Part shown: positions 22,342 to 33,854 of the stretch, piece after piece
Numbering within the stretch: the stretch's first letter is position 1
Layout: every line of letters begins with the position of its first letter
Assembly: GCA_036873755.1 (NCBI GenBank)
Contig: JAVTVY010017367.1
Location: forward strand, 1-64,000
Direction of reading: 5' to 3'
DNA length: 64,000 bases
From: Hanleya hanleyi
Lineage: Eukaryota > Mollusca > Polyplacophora > Lepidopleurida > Hanleyidae
Notes under the pieces: model-generated
The model's database searches: none
Told to the model about the DNA's origin: nothing
What the model saw: only the letters and a program-made list of their open reading frames with translations
Translations under genes and position numbers: made by a program

Positions 22342-24462
22342 TCACACTTTAAGTGATTTGTTATCATTACAAAAAAAATAAAATAAATCACTATTCTGGT
22401 CTCCATGCGATCCGACTGTATGTCCAACATATTCAAATTTTGGAAATCCAACGTGGCATTTCGACGGTTTAACAGTCAAATTAGCCTCCCGAATACGCAA
22501 AAACAACTTTCTCAACAACGACATGTGCTCATCCCACGTTGAACTGTGTATCAACACGTCATCAACAAAACTTTCCACACCCTCCATGTCTGCGAGGAGT
22601 ATGCGCATCATTCGGTTGTACGTCCTTCCGGAATTTATCAAACCTAAAGGCATTCGCTTAAAGCGGTATAACCCAACCGGCGTATAGAAGGCCGTGTAAT
22701 CTCTAGCAGCTTCCGCCATCGATATCTGCCAATACCCTCCACAGAAGTCTAGTTTTGTGAAATACCGACTCCGAGCTACCCTAGCATAAATTTCGTCTGC
22801 CTTTGGCATAGGCTCGGCATCAAATATCGTTATTCGATTTAGCCTTCTGAAATCAATCACCGGGCGAAAACTAGAGTCCTTCTTCTTGACCAACAATAAC
22901 GGAAAACGATACGGCGAAACCGCAGGCTCAATGATATCCAGGTCAATCATTTCCTGGACTTCAGATTTGACAGTGTCCAGAAGTGTATATGGTACCGGAT
23001 ATGGTTTACCCAAAATAGGTTCATTCGACGTTAGTTTTATTTCGTGTTCTAAGATAGTCGTGAGTCCAGGTCGAGTAGAGAATATGTCGTCAAATTCACT
23101 TACCAGTTCTCGCAACTCATTATCCTGTTCTACAGTAAGCTCGTCAGAAATGTTTACGTCACCGGACGTCTCCGACTTCGTCTCAAAGAAATCGGTTAAA
23201 AGTGCATCATTATCAAATCCACCGGACTCGTCAACGTCCGGATCTAATGCAGCGATCACGCACGCAGTAACAGGTTCGACACGCTCGTGGTATTGTTTGA
23301 GCATGTTAACATGGAAAACCTTTGTTTTCGTACCCATCTGAATCCGGTAATCATTTATTCCAATCTTACCCAAAACAACATATGGCCCACGCCATTGCAT
23401 AAGCAATTTGTTAGTCTTAGTCGGAAGCAACACCAGCACTTTAGAATTCGGTGGTAAATTTCGACTCTTCGCTTTCCGGTCAAAATAAGTCTTGTAACGC
23501 TGTTGCGATGCTGTAAGATTTTCATGTACCAACCGAGCAGTTTCTTCCATGGGGTTCCGTAGATCAAAGACATATTCGGACGTTGTCTTTTCCGGTTCTA
23601 CTATATCATCGTCCGTCCATAGTTCACGCAGAAGCGTCATGGGACCCCGAACAGTGCGCCCATACACAAGCTCGAATGGGGAAAACCCTGTACTTGCTTG
23701 TGGTACTTCGCGATATGCGAACAAAAGTGCTTCTATGTATCTGTCCCAATCCGACGGACATTCGGTACACATCTTACGCAACATCAGTTTCAAGGTACCG
23801 TTGAACTTCTCGACCAAGCCATTACTCATAGCATGGTACGGCGATGTAGTGACCTGATCGACGGACAATAGTTTGCAAACCTCCTTCATCATGTTAGAGG
23901 TAAACTGTGAACCATTGTCTGATAGTATCTCATACGGGAATCCAACACGCGAAAAAAACTGCACAAGTGCTTCAGCCACAGTCTCAATTTCAATAGACGG
24001 CAGCGCTACCGCTTCCGGATATCGTGTCGCATAGTCAACGTGCGTCAGTATGTACTTATTGCCTCGTTTTGACCTAGGTTGAATTGGCCCAACTATGTCA
24101 ACAGCGACTTTACGGAAAGGCGTGTCAATAATTGGCATCTTCTCAACTGGAGCTTTAGGAACTTTACCTAGTGGTAACGTTTTTTGACATACGTCACATG
24201 ACTGCACAAAGAGACTGATATCTGCGGTAACTCCCGGCCAATAGAAATTACTCTGTATACGATCGATAGTTTTTGTCACTCCAAGATGACCCGACATGAC
24301 TGACTCGTGACCCAGTTTAAGAACTACATCACGCAAACTTTCAGGTACGACCAGCTGTTTGACCTCTTTTGCATCAACGGAGTTCGCGTTGAAAAAACCT
24401 ATACAGAACACCTTTAACACTACCATATCGAACTGTACCACTGCGAGTTTCCTGAACCTCAT
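22342..24462 (-). CDS. Integrase-reverse transcriptase polyprotein segment of the LTR element
   Basis: The open frame is 706 codons. It holds an integrase zinc-binding HHCC motif (H-x-GHLG ... CDVCQ), then the DDE core with DIVGP, SDNGSQFTSN and VEKFNG, a C-terminal WRGPY/VFHVNMLK region, a linker, and RT. RT shows DIIEPAVSPYRFP, FRPVIDFRRLN, YFTKLDFCGGYWQI, FKRMPLGL and the catalytic FVDD. Catalytic acidic residues of both enzymes are present. Translation runs out after EYVGHTVGS, with no RNase H. The frame overlaps the gag-PR frame by about 90 bases at 24374-24462, and the homology switch occurs at a run of six T read on the minus strand (about 24391-24396). Confidence 0.9.
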   Translation of the reverse strand: MRFRKLAVVQFDMVVLKVFCIGFFNANSVDAKEVKQLVVPESLRDVVLKLGHESVMSGHLGVTKTIDRIQSNFYWPGVTADISLFVQSCDVCQKTLPLGKVPKAPVEKMPIIDTPFRKVAVDIVGPIQPRSKRGNKYILTHVDYATRYPEAVALPSIEIETVAEALVQFFSRVGFPYEILSDNGSQFTSNMMKEVCKLLSVDQVTTSPYHAMSNGLVEKFNGTLKLMLRKMCTECPSDWDRYIEALLFAYREVPQASTGFSPFELVYGRTVRGPMTLLRELWTDDDIVEPEKTTSEYVFDLRNPMEETARLVHENLTASQQRYKTYFDRKAKSRNLPPNSKVLVLLPTKTNKLLMQWRGPYVVLGKIGINDYRIQMGTKTKVFHVNMLKQYHERVEPVTACVIAALDPDVDESGGFDNDALLTDFFETKSETSGDVNISDELTVEQDNELRELVSEFDDIFSTRPGLTTILEHEIKLTSNEPILGKPYPVPYTLLDTVKSEVQEMIDLDIIEPAVSPYRFPLLLVKKKDSSFRPVIDFRRLNRITIFDAEPMPKADEIYARVARSRYFTKLDFCGGYWQISMAEAARDYTAFYTPVGLYRFKRMPLGLINSGRTYNRMMRILLADMEGVESFVDDVLIHSSTWDEHMSLLRKLFLRIREANLTVKPSKCHVGFPKFEYVGHTVGSHGDQNSDLFYFFCNDNKSLKV

Positions 24463-26213
24463 TCTTCTGAGCGAGACTACGTAACTTGCCTAACGTACTA
24501 TCGGCCTTTTGCTCACTCTTCAATTTCTCTGACGTCACAGCACCAATTGGACGGACAACATCAGGAACCCTTAACGATTTGACCTCATAAACACGCTTTG
24601 CCACACTGCGAGTTTGTACCGCATTTACTTTGCAATCATGGGAGACATGTGGTTCTTCATTGTTAACCACACAAATAGTTTCACTCCCGTCAGGATTGGT
24701 AACCTCAACCGTTTCCCTTAACTCTGCGTCACTAAACGCCATAGGGCTGAACCCTACTTCCGTCCCCAAAAGCCCACTATCTCTACTTCCCATGGTGGCC
24801 CCTGGAACATTTCCGACAATTACGTCATAGATCGGACTATCTAAGCACAATGCCTCAACAGTACCCGAGAGATATGGCGTACAAATATCAATACATGCAA
24901 TCGGTGCGGATCTGACAGTACCGTCAATCATCACATAACTCTGTTTACGGTTAGTTAATTGATGTTCAACCAACGACCGCTTCACAACGACCGTACTGCA
25001 TCCAGTGTCGCGCATAACTTCAACCTCCCTATCGCCAACCGACCCTATAGCCACAGGCAATGCTATAGGCAAACTCGGATTTTGACACGAACTGCCCACC
25101 ATAGGTAGACTACAACCACATTTCAGATTAATTGATCCCGATTCGGCTGCACTACAATGTTCGCAAGGCAAAACCGAACATGAAGCAGTAAAGTGCTCAC
25201 GCCTTTTCCCGTCGTGGTCCAGATTCAGAGCCGCCATTTTCTTAACTGGTCCCCTGATTGGACAATCACGTACCACGTGCCCTTCGCGGTGACATTTATA
25301 ACATATTACGTCACGGCGTTCTTGACGTTCGACCTTTTTAGTGTTTAACGGTAGATCGGCTTTAGCTGTATCAAAGCGAAATTGCTGCGAAGTGGTTTTC
25401 TTTGCTGGACCGTTAATAAACCGCCAACCACGCGCTTCCAAAAACGTGTCCGTCAACCTTACGACCTCTTTCATTTCTTTCGGCGAGTGTTCCAGGATAA
25501 AGATGACCAAATCCCGAGGAGAATTGCTTAAGAATTGCTCCTTAACGAACAATTGCCGTAAAGCCTCGTAATCTTTTGTCGTCTCGGATAATTCTATCCA
25601 CTTATCAATATAAGTTTCCAGACGGAACGTAAATTGCGCAGGTGCTTCGTCGCGCCCTGGCTTCGCTTCAAAGAACTTTTTTCTGAAACCCTCTTCGGTT
25701 AGCTGATGCGCTTTTAGCAAAGCATCTTTAAGTACACTATACTCGTTCGCCTCTGCTGGCGGTAGCCGTGTATATACATCAAGGGCTTTTCCCCTTAACA
25801 AGGCACTCAGATATACGGCTTTGTCCTCCCATTTCCACTGCTGCACCTCCGCATAACGCTCGTAACGCTCTAAATAGGAATCAATCTGATCTTTGGATTC
25901 ATCAAAAACTAGCAATTTTGGCCCCTTGTATACCTGTCTATAATCACCATTGGCTTTCGATTCGTTAATCTTTTCCACCTCAATCTCGCGTTTCTTCTCT
26001 AGAAGTTCTAAATCTAAACGCTTCATGTCACGCTCATGTGCCCTACGTTCGCGCTCTACCTCTTGTTCTTCACGCTTACGTTCGCGCTCTACCTCTTGTT
26101 CTTCATGCTTACGTTCGCGCTCACGTTTGTACATCATGCAGATATTTGCGCAAATCTTCTCCCTGTAACCCGAGCTCTCGAGCAAGCTCAACATACGGTG
26201 CAAGTCCGGCCAT
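24374..26213 (-). CDS. Gag-protease polyprotein of the LTR element (one frameshift)
   Basis: The likely start is ATG at 26213 (MAGLAPYVELARE...). About 30 codons on, near 26125, the frame stops, and the continuing homology lies in the neighbouring frame, open from upstream to 24374. That frame shows an Arg/Glu-rich coiled coil, a capsid-like region (PKLLVFDESKDQIDSYLERY, KALDVYTRLP, EEGFRKKF), the zinc knuckle CYKCHREGHVVRDCP (about 25259-25303) and the protease motif DTGCS (about 25000-25014). The tail (DSTLGKLRSLAQ, GVLYRFF) is the linker that normally precedes integrase. The early break may be a real mutation or a start-choice artefact. Confidence 0.85.
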
Positions 26214-26782
26214 CTCAAAAGATGACAGAGCAAAACCAACAAGCAATCACGATAAATACTTAACAATCGACGTATCAATCCGCCACGTGTCCGCGCATAC
26301 AACGAAACACAATTCACATTTCTCGTCGCCGTATCCTCCGATACGCTACGCGTCGCCGTGAGCAAAAAAGCACACACCAGAAATGTTCAATACACAGGAC
26401 CCGATTAATAATCGTTAAACAATCCTCAACAAAAGCATCACGACGCGTCATACCCTCGACAACGCGATCAGGTGGTCCAACTGATCCACCATACTATTTA
26501 TCAACTCAAGTTTACTATATCCGTATATAAATAAACTCACGTGGTCATAACATAGCTCATGCCATCAAATAATAGACAATGTATCGCAAACAGAACCAGT
26601 ACTTACTTCCGTCGATTGAAAGATACTCACCCTTTTTAACCCTTGGGCCTGAAATTTAAATCTTTTGTCTGACGAATGTGCAAGGCAACGTGGAGATATT
26701 TTACGTTTTGGTGAAATAAATGTTTCGAACGTACAAACACCCCTTTGACTAGCATTCACCAGACAGACTCGCCACGTGACAG

Positions 26783-26800
26783 ATCCCGGACGAGCCCCCT
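26783..26800 (-). promoter_or_regulatory. Primer binding site, tRNA-Pro type
   Basis: Two bases inside the 5' LTR, the minus strand reads GGGGGCTCGTCCGGGAT preceded by A. This matches the well-known proline-tRNA primer site at 17 of 18 positions. Confidence 0.8.
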
Positions 26801-26802
26801 AA

Positions 26803-28161
26803 TGTCAAGAATGCCTCGAGTTAGGCAGGCAATCCCTTAAATAATAATACGGGTTGTCACGGTACTGCTGGTAAATACCAAGTCAAGAAGCGTTATGTGA
26901 AATCAAATGTGTATATATTTTTAATACATAAAACAAATGACTGCAAACGGAAATACAAAAGTAACATAAGGAACTTAGTACTGAGATTTGGTTTGCGTAC
27001 GAATGTCTTGGGCAATGTCCGAAACTAATTTCCAATTCCTATTTAATTTCCAACGTAATACCTGCAATAGCAACTGTCCTATCTGACAAAACAGAGTCCT
27101 GGAACTGTCTCTTCAGTTACAGAGAGGTCGGGCGATCACGAACTGAATACGGCACTCCGATTCACGGCTGGTTCATTCTTATAGTTGAAGATCCCAGTAT
27201 TTGGCGTTGCACCGGCTTCCATATTTTCATATAAGATCTGTGTTCAGTTGAAGATCCTAGTATTTGGCGTTGCACCGGCTTCCATATAAGAACCGCGTTC
27301 AGTTATCTCGCTACTCCCTAGACACTGTCCACTTGAATGACTGGTCCATTGATACTTGACGGGAGAACTGCGAAAAAGAACAGCTCATCTAATCCAAAAT
27401 ATCATTACTTCGTGCACATATAAAATAGGTCCCACAGTCTAATACTTTTAACATGCACGTTCAATTGTACATCTTCAATTATCGGTTCAATATTCCGTGG
27501 TAGACAATTTTAGTGGTCAATGAAATTATCATTTATCATATCACATATCAATACCATTATAATTTTCATCCAAATTCCGCACTCAAATCAAATAACAATA
27601 ATTTAGCACTCAAATCAATTCTACAACTCACTACTGTCTGTATTAGAACTATTAAACCCTGCACATATACAATACATGTACATACCTGCGCTATGCCACC
27701 TTTACCGTGAAGCTCAACATAATTCCGCAGTCGTGCGTTTTTCCAAACGAAATTACGGCCGGCACCTTCTGTACCATATCGGCCCGCACGCTGCACGTCC
27801 AGCACTGACAATCTTCAAATCAATACTGCTCGTAAAACTGGCTGCACAATTCTGATATACCGTCTGTACACAGACAAAATTAGCATGACTACATCACAGA
27901 ACCAAGGCGCATATTTCTTGCCTCAAGCCCTGTCCATTTCCAATCGGTCATTGAATTCCTAGCGAATGATCATCATATAACACGACGCCAATATTTATCG
28001 GGTCTAAGCCTTATGGCCGTGCTTCATTCACGCGTTTTACACAAAGCCACACTATGCTGCCCGCTTAACTAATGGACATTTAACGCTACACGAATATGAC
28101 ATGTACCCAGTCTGCAAATAAGTCCAAACACTGGACACAGAATTGTACACCGCATGTGACA
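26803..28161 (-). repeat. LTR (5' LTR of the minus-strand element)
   Basis: 1359 bp, partner of 20978-22336. It should contain the element's promoter; no TATA box was assigned with confidence. Confidence 0.95.
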
Positions 28162-28166
28162 CCGAC

Positions 28167-28378
28167 TACTTTGGAAGATCTTTTTAGTCGGGTGAGAGAG
28201 GACTGTGTCTTGGGTTATTTGAGAGAAATCGGTTTGTTGCATAAGTGTTAATGTGTGTATGTTTTAATGTGTTGGATTACTAAGTTATTGGCTTGAGTAC
28301 TTATAATTTTGTTTGATCGTCGCTGAAATATTGCTGAACGCGACGTTAAACTTTAATTATCTCTCTCTCTCTCCTAGA
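28167..28378 (+). pseudogene. I/Nimb-like LINE copy B, right part (3' tail)
   Basis: Resumes the LINE interrupted at 20977: TACTTTGGAAGATCTTTTTA, GAGAGAAATCGGTTTGTTGC, then the hairpin CGTCGC (28318-28323)...GCGACG (28340-28345) and a CT-repeat end. Confidence 0.85.
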
Positions 28379-30024
28379 TCCTGTGTTAAATGTGACGATT
28401 TTAACCAACGCCACAAATCATTATTTCAGAAACTTCTAAAACTGAGCCATATCACCAAGCGCCTTAACTCTTAAGTTTCTCAAATTTGGTGGTACAAATA
28501 CCTCTGTTGTGACGTTTCGTTACTTGTTACTAATTCTGTCAAACCAGGGGCTACGGCCGTATGAACCGATATACTTCAAGATCATCCAGATGTTGATATG
28601 AATAAACGCAGTCAAGCGTATCTGATATACTTTATATATATCTTGCAAATCAAAAACTGTTCGCCTCTTCTCGCTTGCAGAAAACTAATATGCAAATATA
28701 TATTTGTGAAATTCTAACACCCTGGGGCATTTTCTATAACAAATGAGTAGATGATACTTTTAGGTCAATTCGATCCTTCTGATTATGAAAATTGCTGTTA
28801 CCAAATATATTCTAAAATGGTGATCAAAGATGGCTGCCATAAATCAAAATTGCTGCCATGATGTTTCTTGCAAAAATTCTATGTGGCTTCAAACCCGTAC
28901 AAAAAAACGATTTCTGTCATATAACCTATGATATTCAGTTTAATATTGTTCATTTATTTACATATGCCCTTGTGTAAATGAGTAAATTCAAGATGGCGGC
29001 CATGAGCCTAGTGTATTTGGATTTTATTATTTTTGTCCAATACTGAGCATTACTTCTATACAGTAAAATTCACTAATAAATTGACATATCGAGTGCACTG
29101 AATAGTTGAAAAGGAAACAGTAGGAAAATTAACGTCGGATGGATGTCGTCACTTTGATGTCAGCGCACCCGGTATCACTCATTAAATGTTTGATGTATTT
29201 GTTAAAAAAACTTTGAACTCCCTCCAGTGTGGATAAAATAAAACGAACACTGATTCAGAGATCCATGTCTTTAATTTTATTTAATGTGTCCTTTTAAAAT
29301 TGGACTTGTAAAAATCAAGGATTGGCTCGACATTAATTCATATTCTTGTATTTTCTGAGACTGAGATCTCCAGAATGACCACCATTAATCCATGATATTC
29401 GTAATAAAACGCCTTATAATGTTTTTTCCCCGTGCTAATCGCCTTCAGACTTGTTTGAAGAACCTTTCACACTTGCATAGGTGAGGTCATATTACACTAA
29501 ATTTCTATTTCAAGGACTCGATCATTCTGTTGTCATCAGATTGCACACCTCCCACTCTCAAATACAGCTTCTGGTCGATTTGGGCTTCAAAACGAGGCGT
29601 ACAGCTTTTGTTCGCACAACCCTTGTCCAATCAACATCGTCCGTTACTAAACAGCCATCGCCGAGTTGGGCACAATATCAAAGCTAACCAGGACGTTTTA
29701 ACGCGCACACGTATCAAATACTTGAGCGTCTAAATTTTGCTTATGCTTCTACATGTATATGAAACACCGGATGCATTTATCATCGCTGTCGTATATAGAT
29801 AAATGTTTTCCGTGTCAATCAGAATCGCTACATAATGGGTGCGCATGCATGTACGCACCAGGTTTTCCAGAGGGAAGCTATAGCTACGGCAATGGGGCCG
29901 GAGAATGAGGGTCAATGAGCCGGTAGGCTTATCCGACGCCCAGCCAAATCCCCGAAGACCGTACACAGCCTTACTAACTTTTGTCCGTGAAAGTATTAAT
30001 GAATTTTGACGTCATCCTGAGCAA
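28379..30024. other. No gene seen; short repeat patches
   Basis: About 28.51-28.62 kb matches 59.68-59.80 kb (GGGGCTACGGCCGTATGAAC, TACTTCAAGATC). AAGATGGCNGCCAT words occur near 28.83 and 28.99 kb. Short frames at 29481-29966 have no domain. Confidence 0.45.
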
Positions 30025-30036
30025 CACAAGGAAGGA

Positions 30037-30411
30037 GTGAGTGAGTGAGTGAGTGAATAGGGTTTAACGTCGCTTTCAACATTTTGTCAGCTATATCACG
30101 ACGGGGAAGGGAAGGGAGGGGAGGGGGAGAGGCAAGGGAACCTACTTGTAACAGAGCAGATCTAATGCTGCCATTTTATAGTGCTGTCCCACTGAAATAT
30201 CATGCCGTAGGCAGACATGACACCCCACTCAGTCACATTATACTGACACCGAGCGAACCAGTCCTTGTTCTATCCTCTTAATGCTGAGCGTAAGCGAGGG
30301 AGCAACGAGTTCCATTTTTCAAGTCTTAGGTATGACTCGGCCTGGGATCGAACCCAGTACCTACCGCTTACGAGGCCGACGCTCTAACCATTAGACCACC
30401 GCAGTGCGGTC
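30037..30411 (-). mobile_element. tRNA-derived SINE, copy 2 (intact head)
   Basis: On the minus strand the head reads TGGTCTAATGGTTAGAG (A box) and GGTTCGATCCC (B box), tRNA-like in order and spacing. A body and a tail follow, with the CGTCG...CGACG hairpin (30068-30072 and 30099-30103) and a CACT-repeat end. It is flanked by a perfect 12-bp target duplication CACAAGGAAGGA (30025-30036 and 30412-30423). The head would be an internal pol III promoter. Confidence 0.92.
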
Positions 30412-30423
30412 CACAAGGAAGGA

Positions 30424-33400
30424 ACGAACGTATGCGTTTATATTATAAAATCATAGATAGATCATGGTTATGTAGTTTTAAGTTTGTTAGAAGTGCAAGC
30501 TACAAAAGAGAAAATTTATATGAGGCTAACCATTTATATTTGACATGTCCCAAAGGCGAACAATTTAAATGGATAAGCTTTTGTTTTTATACCTTCGATC
30601 TTTTTTCTTTCTTCGGAACGAATGTGATATTAGGCGACAAATTATCTGGCTACAGGCTATATCTTTTGCATAACGCAAAGTATCTTGAGCAAATTTAAAA
30701 TGGAGAAAATGATTAGTCGTTTGGATTCTATATACGTTCCTTTTAATAATCATTTTTCGTACGATACGCGGTATTTCTGAACCTATAAAATGACATATTT
30801 GTCAAATTCAAGTTTTCGTAATTCGAAGCCTATCATCTCAGGCTTATCTTGAGTCTACTGCTTCCGTTTGAAGAATTAGGAGTAAATTGGAAATAGTGGT
30901 AAAGGGTCAGGTTGGGTTCCAGCATTTCCACGGTTTTGTAGATTTTTTGTCTTAAGGATTTGAAATTTCCGTCATAGTCTGGCGCCCACGATCAAATTTT
31001 CTTCCACTCATAACAGATAATATATAAGGACGAGATTATATAAAAGCATGTAGCGCTGAACAATGCATAATGATGTTTAGATAGATTGGATCAGTGTTAA
31101 GAGATATATAGCAATTCAAATACATATACCCCGTTTCGGAAGAGAGTATTTTTTTTCAGTTGACATTTGGAAATGACCTCCCACGTGACGCCACCCGACT
31201 GGATTAGATAAACAAATCATGTTATTATATAACTGCCATTATTGATGAGTAATATGTACTATAGCTCAGACCGACTACATTATAAATAAGATTGACTGAA
31301 TTGTTTATGGTCACCTATCCCCGTTTTCGGTGAACAAAACGCACATCTGAAGGGTGTAATGTCGGCAGCAATACAACAAATATGCACAACTTTGGAACTC
31401 TACATCCATCCTGGTTGATACCCGCAATGGTCATAGAAATTCATAGTATAGATGAAAATTATCTGGCCTGTGGGGTGAACAAATTTCTAAATTAAGGCCT
31501 TTTTCAACCTGGCTCGCAGACCAGTAATGGGATGAACTATGTGAAAGAAAGCAACACGGTAATGGAAAACCATACAGTCTATACTTTGTAAAAGTAGGGA
31601 GACGTAACTTTGCTTCTCCTTTAGTTACGATCTATAAAGTGAAGACGGTTTGCTTTGTTTCTAATTAGAGTGATAGACTCTTGTGAATAGCTATATGAGA
31701 TTGACATATCTATGTGTAACGAAGTAATTCTTATTCACTTCATTGCAAGATACACTTGATCATATCAGGTTGTGAAATATCGATTCTTAGCCCCCATACT
31801 TGTCCCAGCAATTTTATTATATTATCTTTTTCCTTGAGTGAAAATTCATGATTTCATAAGCTTTTCTTTACTCTCTCTTGTTGTCGGCATATGCTGTACG
31901 GTGTATATTCGAGGCTGACAGTTTAACACGAAGGAATTGTTTTCGGTTCTGAATACTGCTTTGGTAATATAAACATCCTGTACAATGACCTGTAGGGTCA
32001 AGCATTGTCAGTTAACTTCTGTAAGAAATTATATTTGACTGTATTTCCAGTAGGCGTCAGATTCGATCTTCGTTATATATGATTTAACGGCATGGATAAG
32101 TACAATGCACTAACATGTACGCGGTAGAACCCAAACTTTGAGTTCTGTGTTTTGGTTTGGTGACAATTCGATTGTCCCATTGTCATAAAGTCTGATGAGT
32201 TATCATGTACCCATTGTTAGGACAGCATTAAAGAGATTGTTTGACGGTTTCCAATTTACAGTTTAAGATCTACTGTCATTGCCACCGGTACAACGTCACA
32301 GTGTTGAAAGCTGAAATGAAATACGAACAGTAAAAGCTATCTACAGCAATGTGTGTGTTCTGTTGTCATCCATTTTAAGTCCAGAGAAAACCACCACTGG
32401 CCGGACCGGAGTCTTCTGAATGGGTTTATGTAATTTCACCCGGGAATATCGGCGCCCCATACAAGCCCACTTTCCGTCGAGGGTTCCCGCAAATTACAAG
32501 GTGTCAAATCTTCGCCCCGTCCAATGTAGCTAATAGTATAGGTACATGCATTGGGTTGAATTGAAATTTCGCTCCAAAGCCGAAGCTAGGTATAATTCTG
32601 CATCAAGAATCCGTGTTCGTCTTATGGAATGTTTCATGGCTAACAACTGAGTTTCACTTTGTCTTTTGACATATATTTTTGTATGGATGTTTGAGCACAC
32701 GATAAAGATGTCATGAAATCATTGAAGCTGTACAAGGAATGTTAGTCATCGCTTTTCATGACCGATCCTAAATGTATATTAACCGATCAAATGAGGAAGA
32801 CCGAGGTCGTTTGGGAATGAAATGGAGAATCCCAGATTGTATGATTCTCAGAATGCCTGCAAGAGACATCCTTCTTCGGCGATTTACAACGAAAACGCGC
32901 CATCACGTACACTGGGTTGATACATTGCATTATCTCATTTCAGAGTAAATTGTAGGGTTTTGATTGGTTATTTAGCCTAGTGCATCTGACCGTATTGCAA
33001 GTCTTCGTTAGCCGCCGTTGATATACCAATTCAGATTTCTCGTATATCAATGCTGTCGAGGATGCGCGTGCCCATATACCAACGCAGTCAAGCATGCGCG
33101 TGCAACACCTGCAGGCAAAGACTGATTCAGGCGAATTTGTCTGCACATGTTTGTATGGACGAGTTTCGCCACTGGAACAAGTTGTGTGAGGCAAATTATT
33201 TATTTGGGGATGAAGATAAGAAATAAATTATCATCGAAAGCTTTACATGTCACATAAACAGGAACGTCAGAATTTCACCCAGTTTATTGTTCATCGCGGA
33301 ACAGATCGAGAAGGAATCAATGCTGCGCCTGTCTCACTCACGATGTTTTACGTTGTTCAACTCTGAGTTATGTCTTGAACTTACATGTAGTTTGCTGGGC

Positions 33401-33467
33401 TGGAAGATTGAACTAATGTTAAACCAAACAGGAAAATAGCTCTTCCATGTGATAAATTCGTTCTATC
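30424..33467. other. No gene seen
   Basis: AT-rich sequence without convincing coding frames. The 88-codon plus frame at 30432 and the 84-codon minus frame at 32940 have no recognisable domain. A more GC-rich patch lies at about 32.38-32.53 kb. Confidence 0.4.
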
Positions 33468-33595
33468 ATGCTTTTACTTGGGTAAACAGGCTGGTTTTTT
33501 GTCTCGAGGATAAATATTTTCATTCGCCCCGCAGGCTCGTGGAAATAGTTATTTTCTCGACGAAATACCAGCCTGTATACCCACGCAAAAGCGTG
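33468..33595. repeat. Fold-back element, about 55-bp imperfect arms
   Basis: Arms 33468-33521 and 33541-33595 pair around a loop of about 19 bases. Shared words are ACAGGCTGGT and CTTGGGTA/CGTGGGTA. Confidence 0.75.
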
Positions 33596-33854
33596 GTATA
33601 ACATCTCTGCAATCCTAACTGAATCATAGGCAACTCGTCTGATTGGTCCTAACCTATGTGACGTTGGTGGCTCAACCTTTTACTCCAATATTGAGACGAG
33701 AAATAGATCCGAGGCAAACCCAGTTTTCAATCACTACAAATCAAATTTCTATGTAAAATAATCAGCAGAATATTGCATGGACACACTTGAATATCACAAA
33801 TATTTCTCTCGTGAAATACGAAAGATAACTCGCTCGATGCACTACATGTACATG

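Larger units (their letters stand above)
20978..28161 (-). mobile_element. Ty3/gypsy-type LTR retrotransposon with INT upstream of RT (Gmr1-like order)
   Basis: The element is complete at its edges. Two direct 1359-bp LTRs begin TGT and end ACA on either strand, and a 5-bp target duplication CCGAC lies at 20973-20977 and 28162-28166. Read on the minus strand the internal region has a tRNA-Pro-type primer site, gag with a CCHC knuckle, an aspartic protease, integrase, then reverse transcriptase. Standard Ty3/gypsy order is PR-RT-RH-INT. Integrase-first order is known in the Gmr1-like group. RT ends shortly after its GHTV motif, only about 100 bp before the 3' LTR, so thumb-connection and RNase H are missing. 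LTRs differ at roughly a dozen sites, so insertion is recent. Confidence 0.92.

Noticed and set aside
22886..23857. Plus-strand ORFs inside the LTR element (up to 151 codons)
   Set aside because: They are antisense shadows of the integrase-RT frame.
23400..24300. Whether the integrase-first order is an assembly join of two elements
   Set aside because: LTR lengths, target duplication, the protease-to-integrase linker and one continuous INT-RT frame all agree with a single element, so this was kept as real.
30361..30411. tRNA gene on the minus strand
   Set aside because: A and B boxes are present, but they belong to a SINE head with target duplications. The two copies show the same body and tail, and no cloverleaf acceptor stem is evident.
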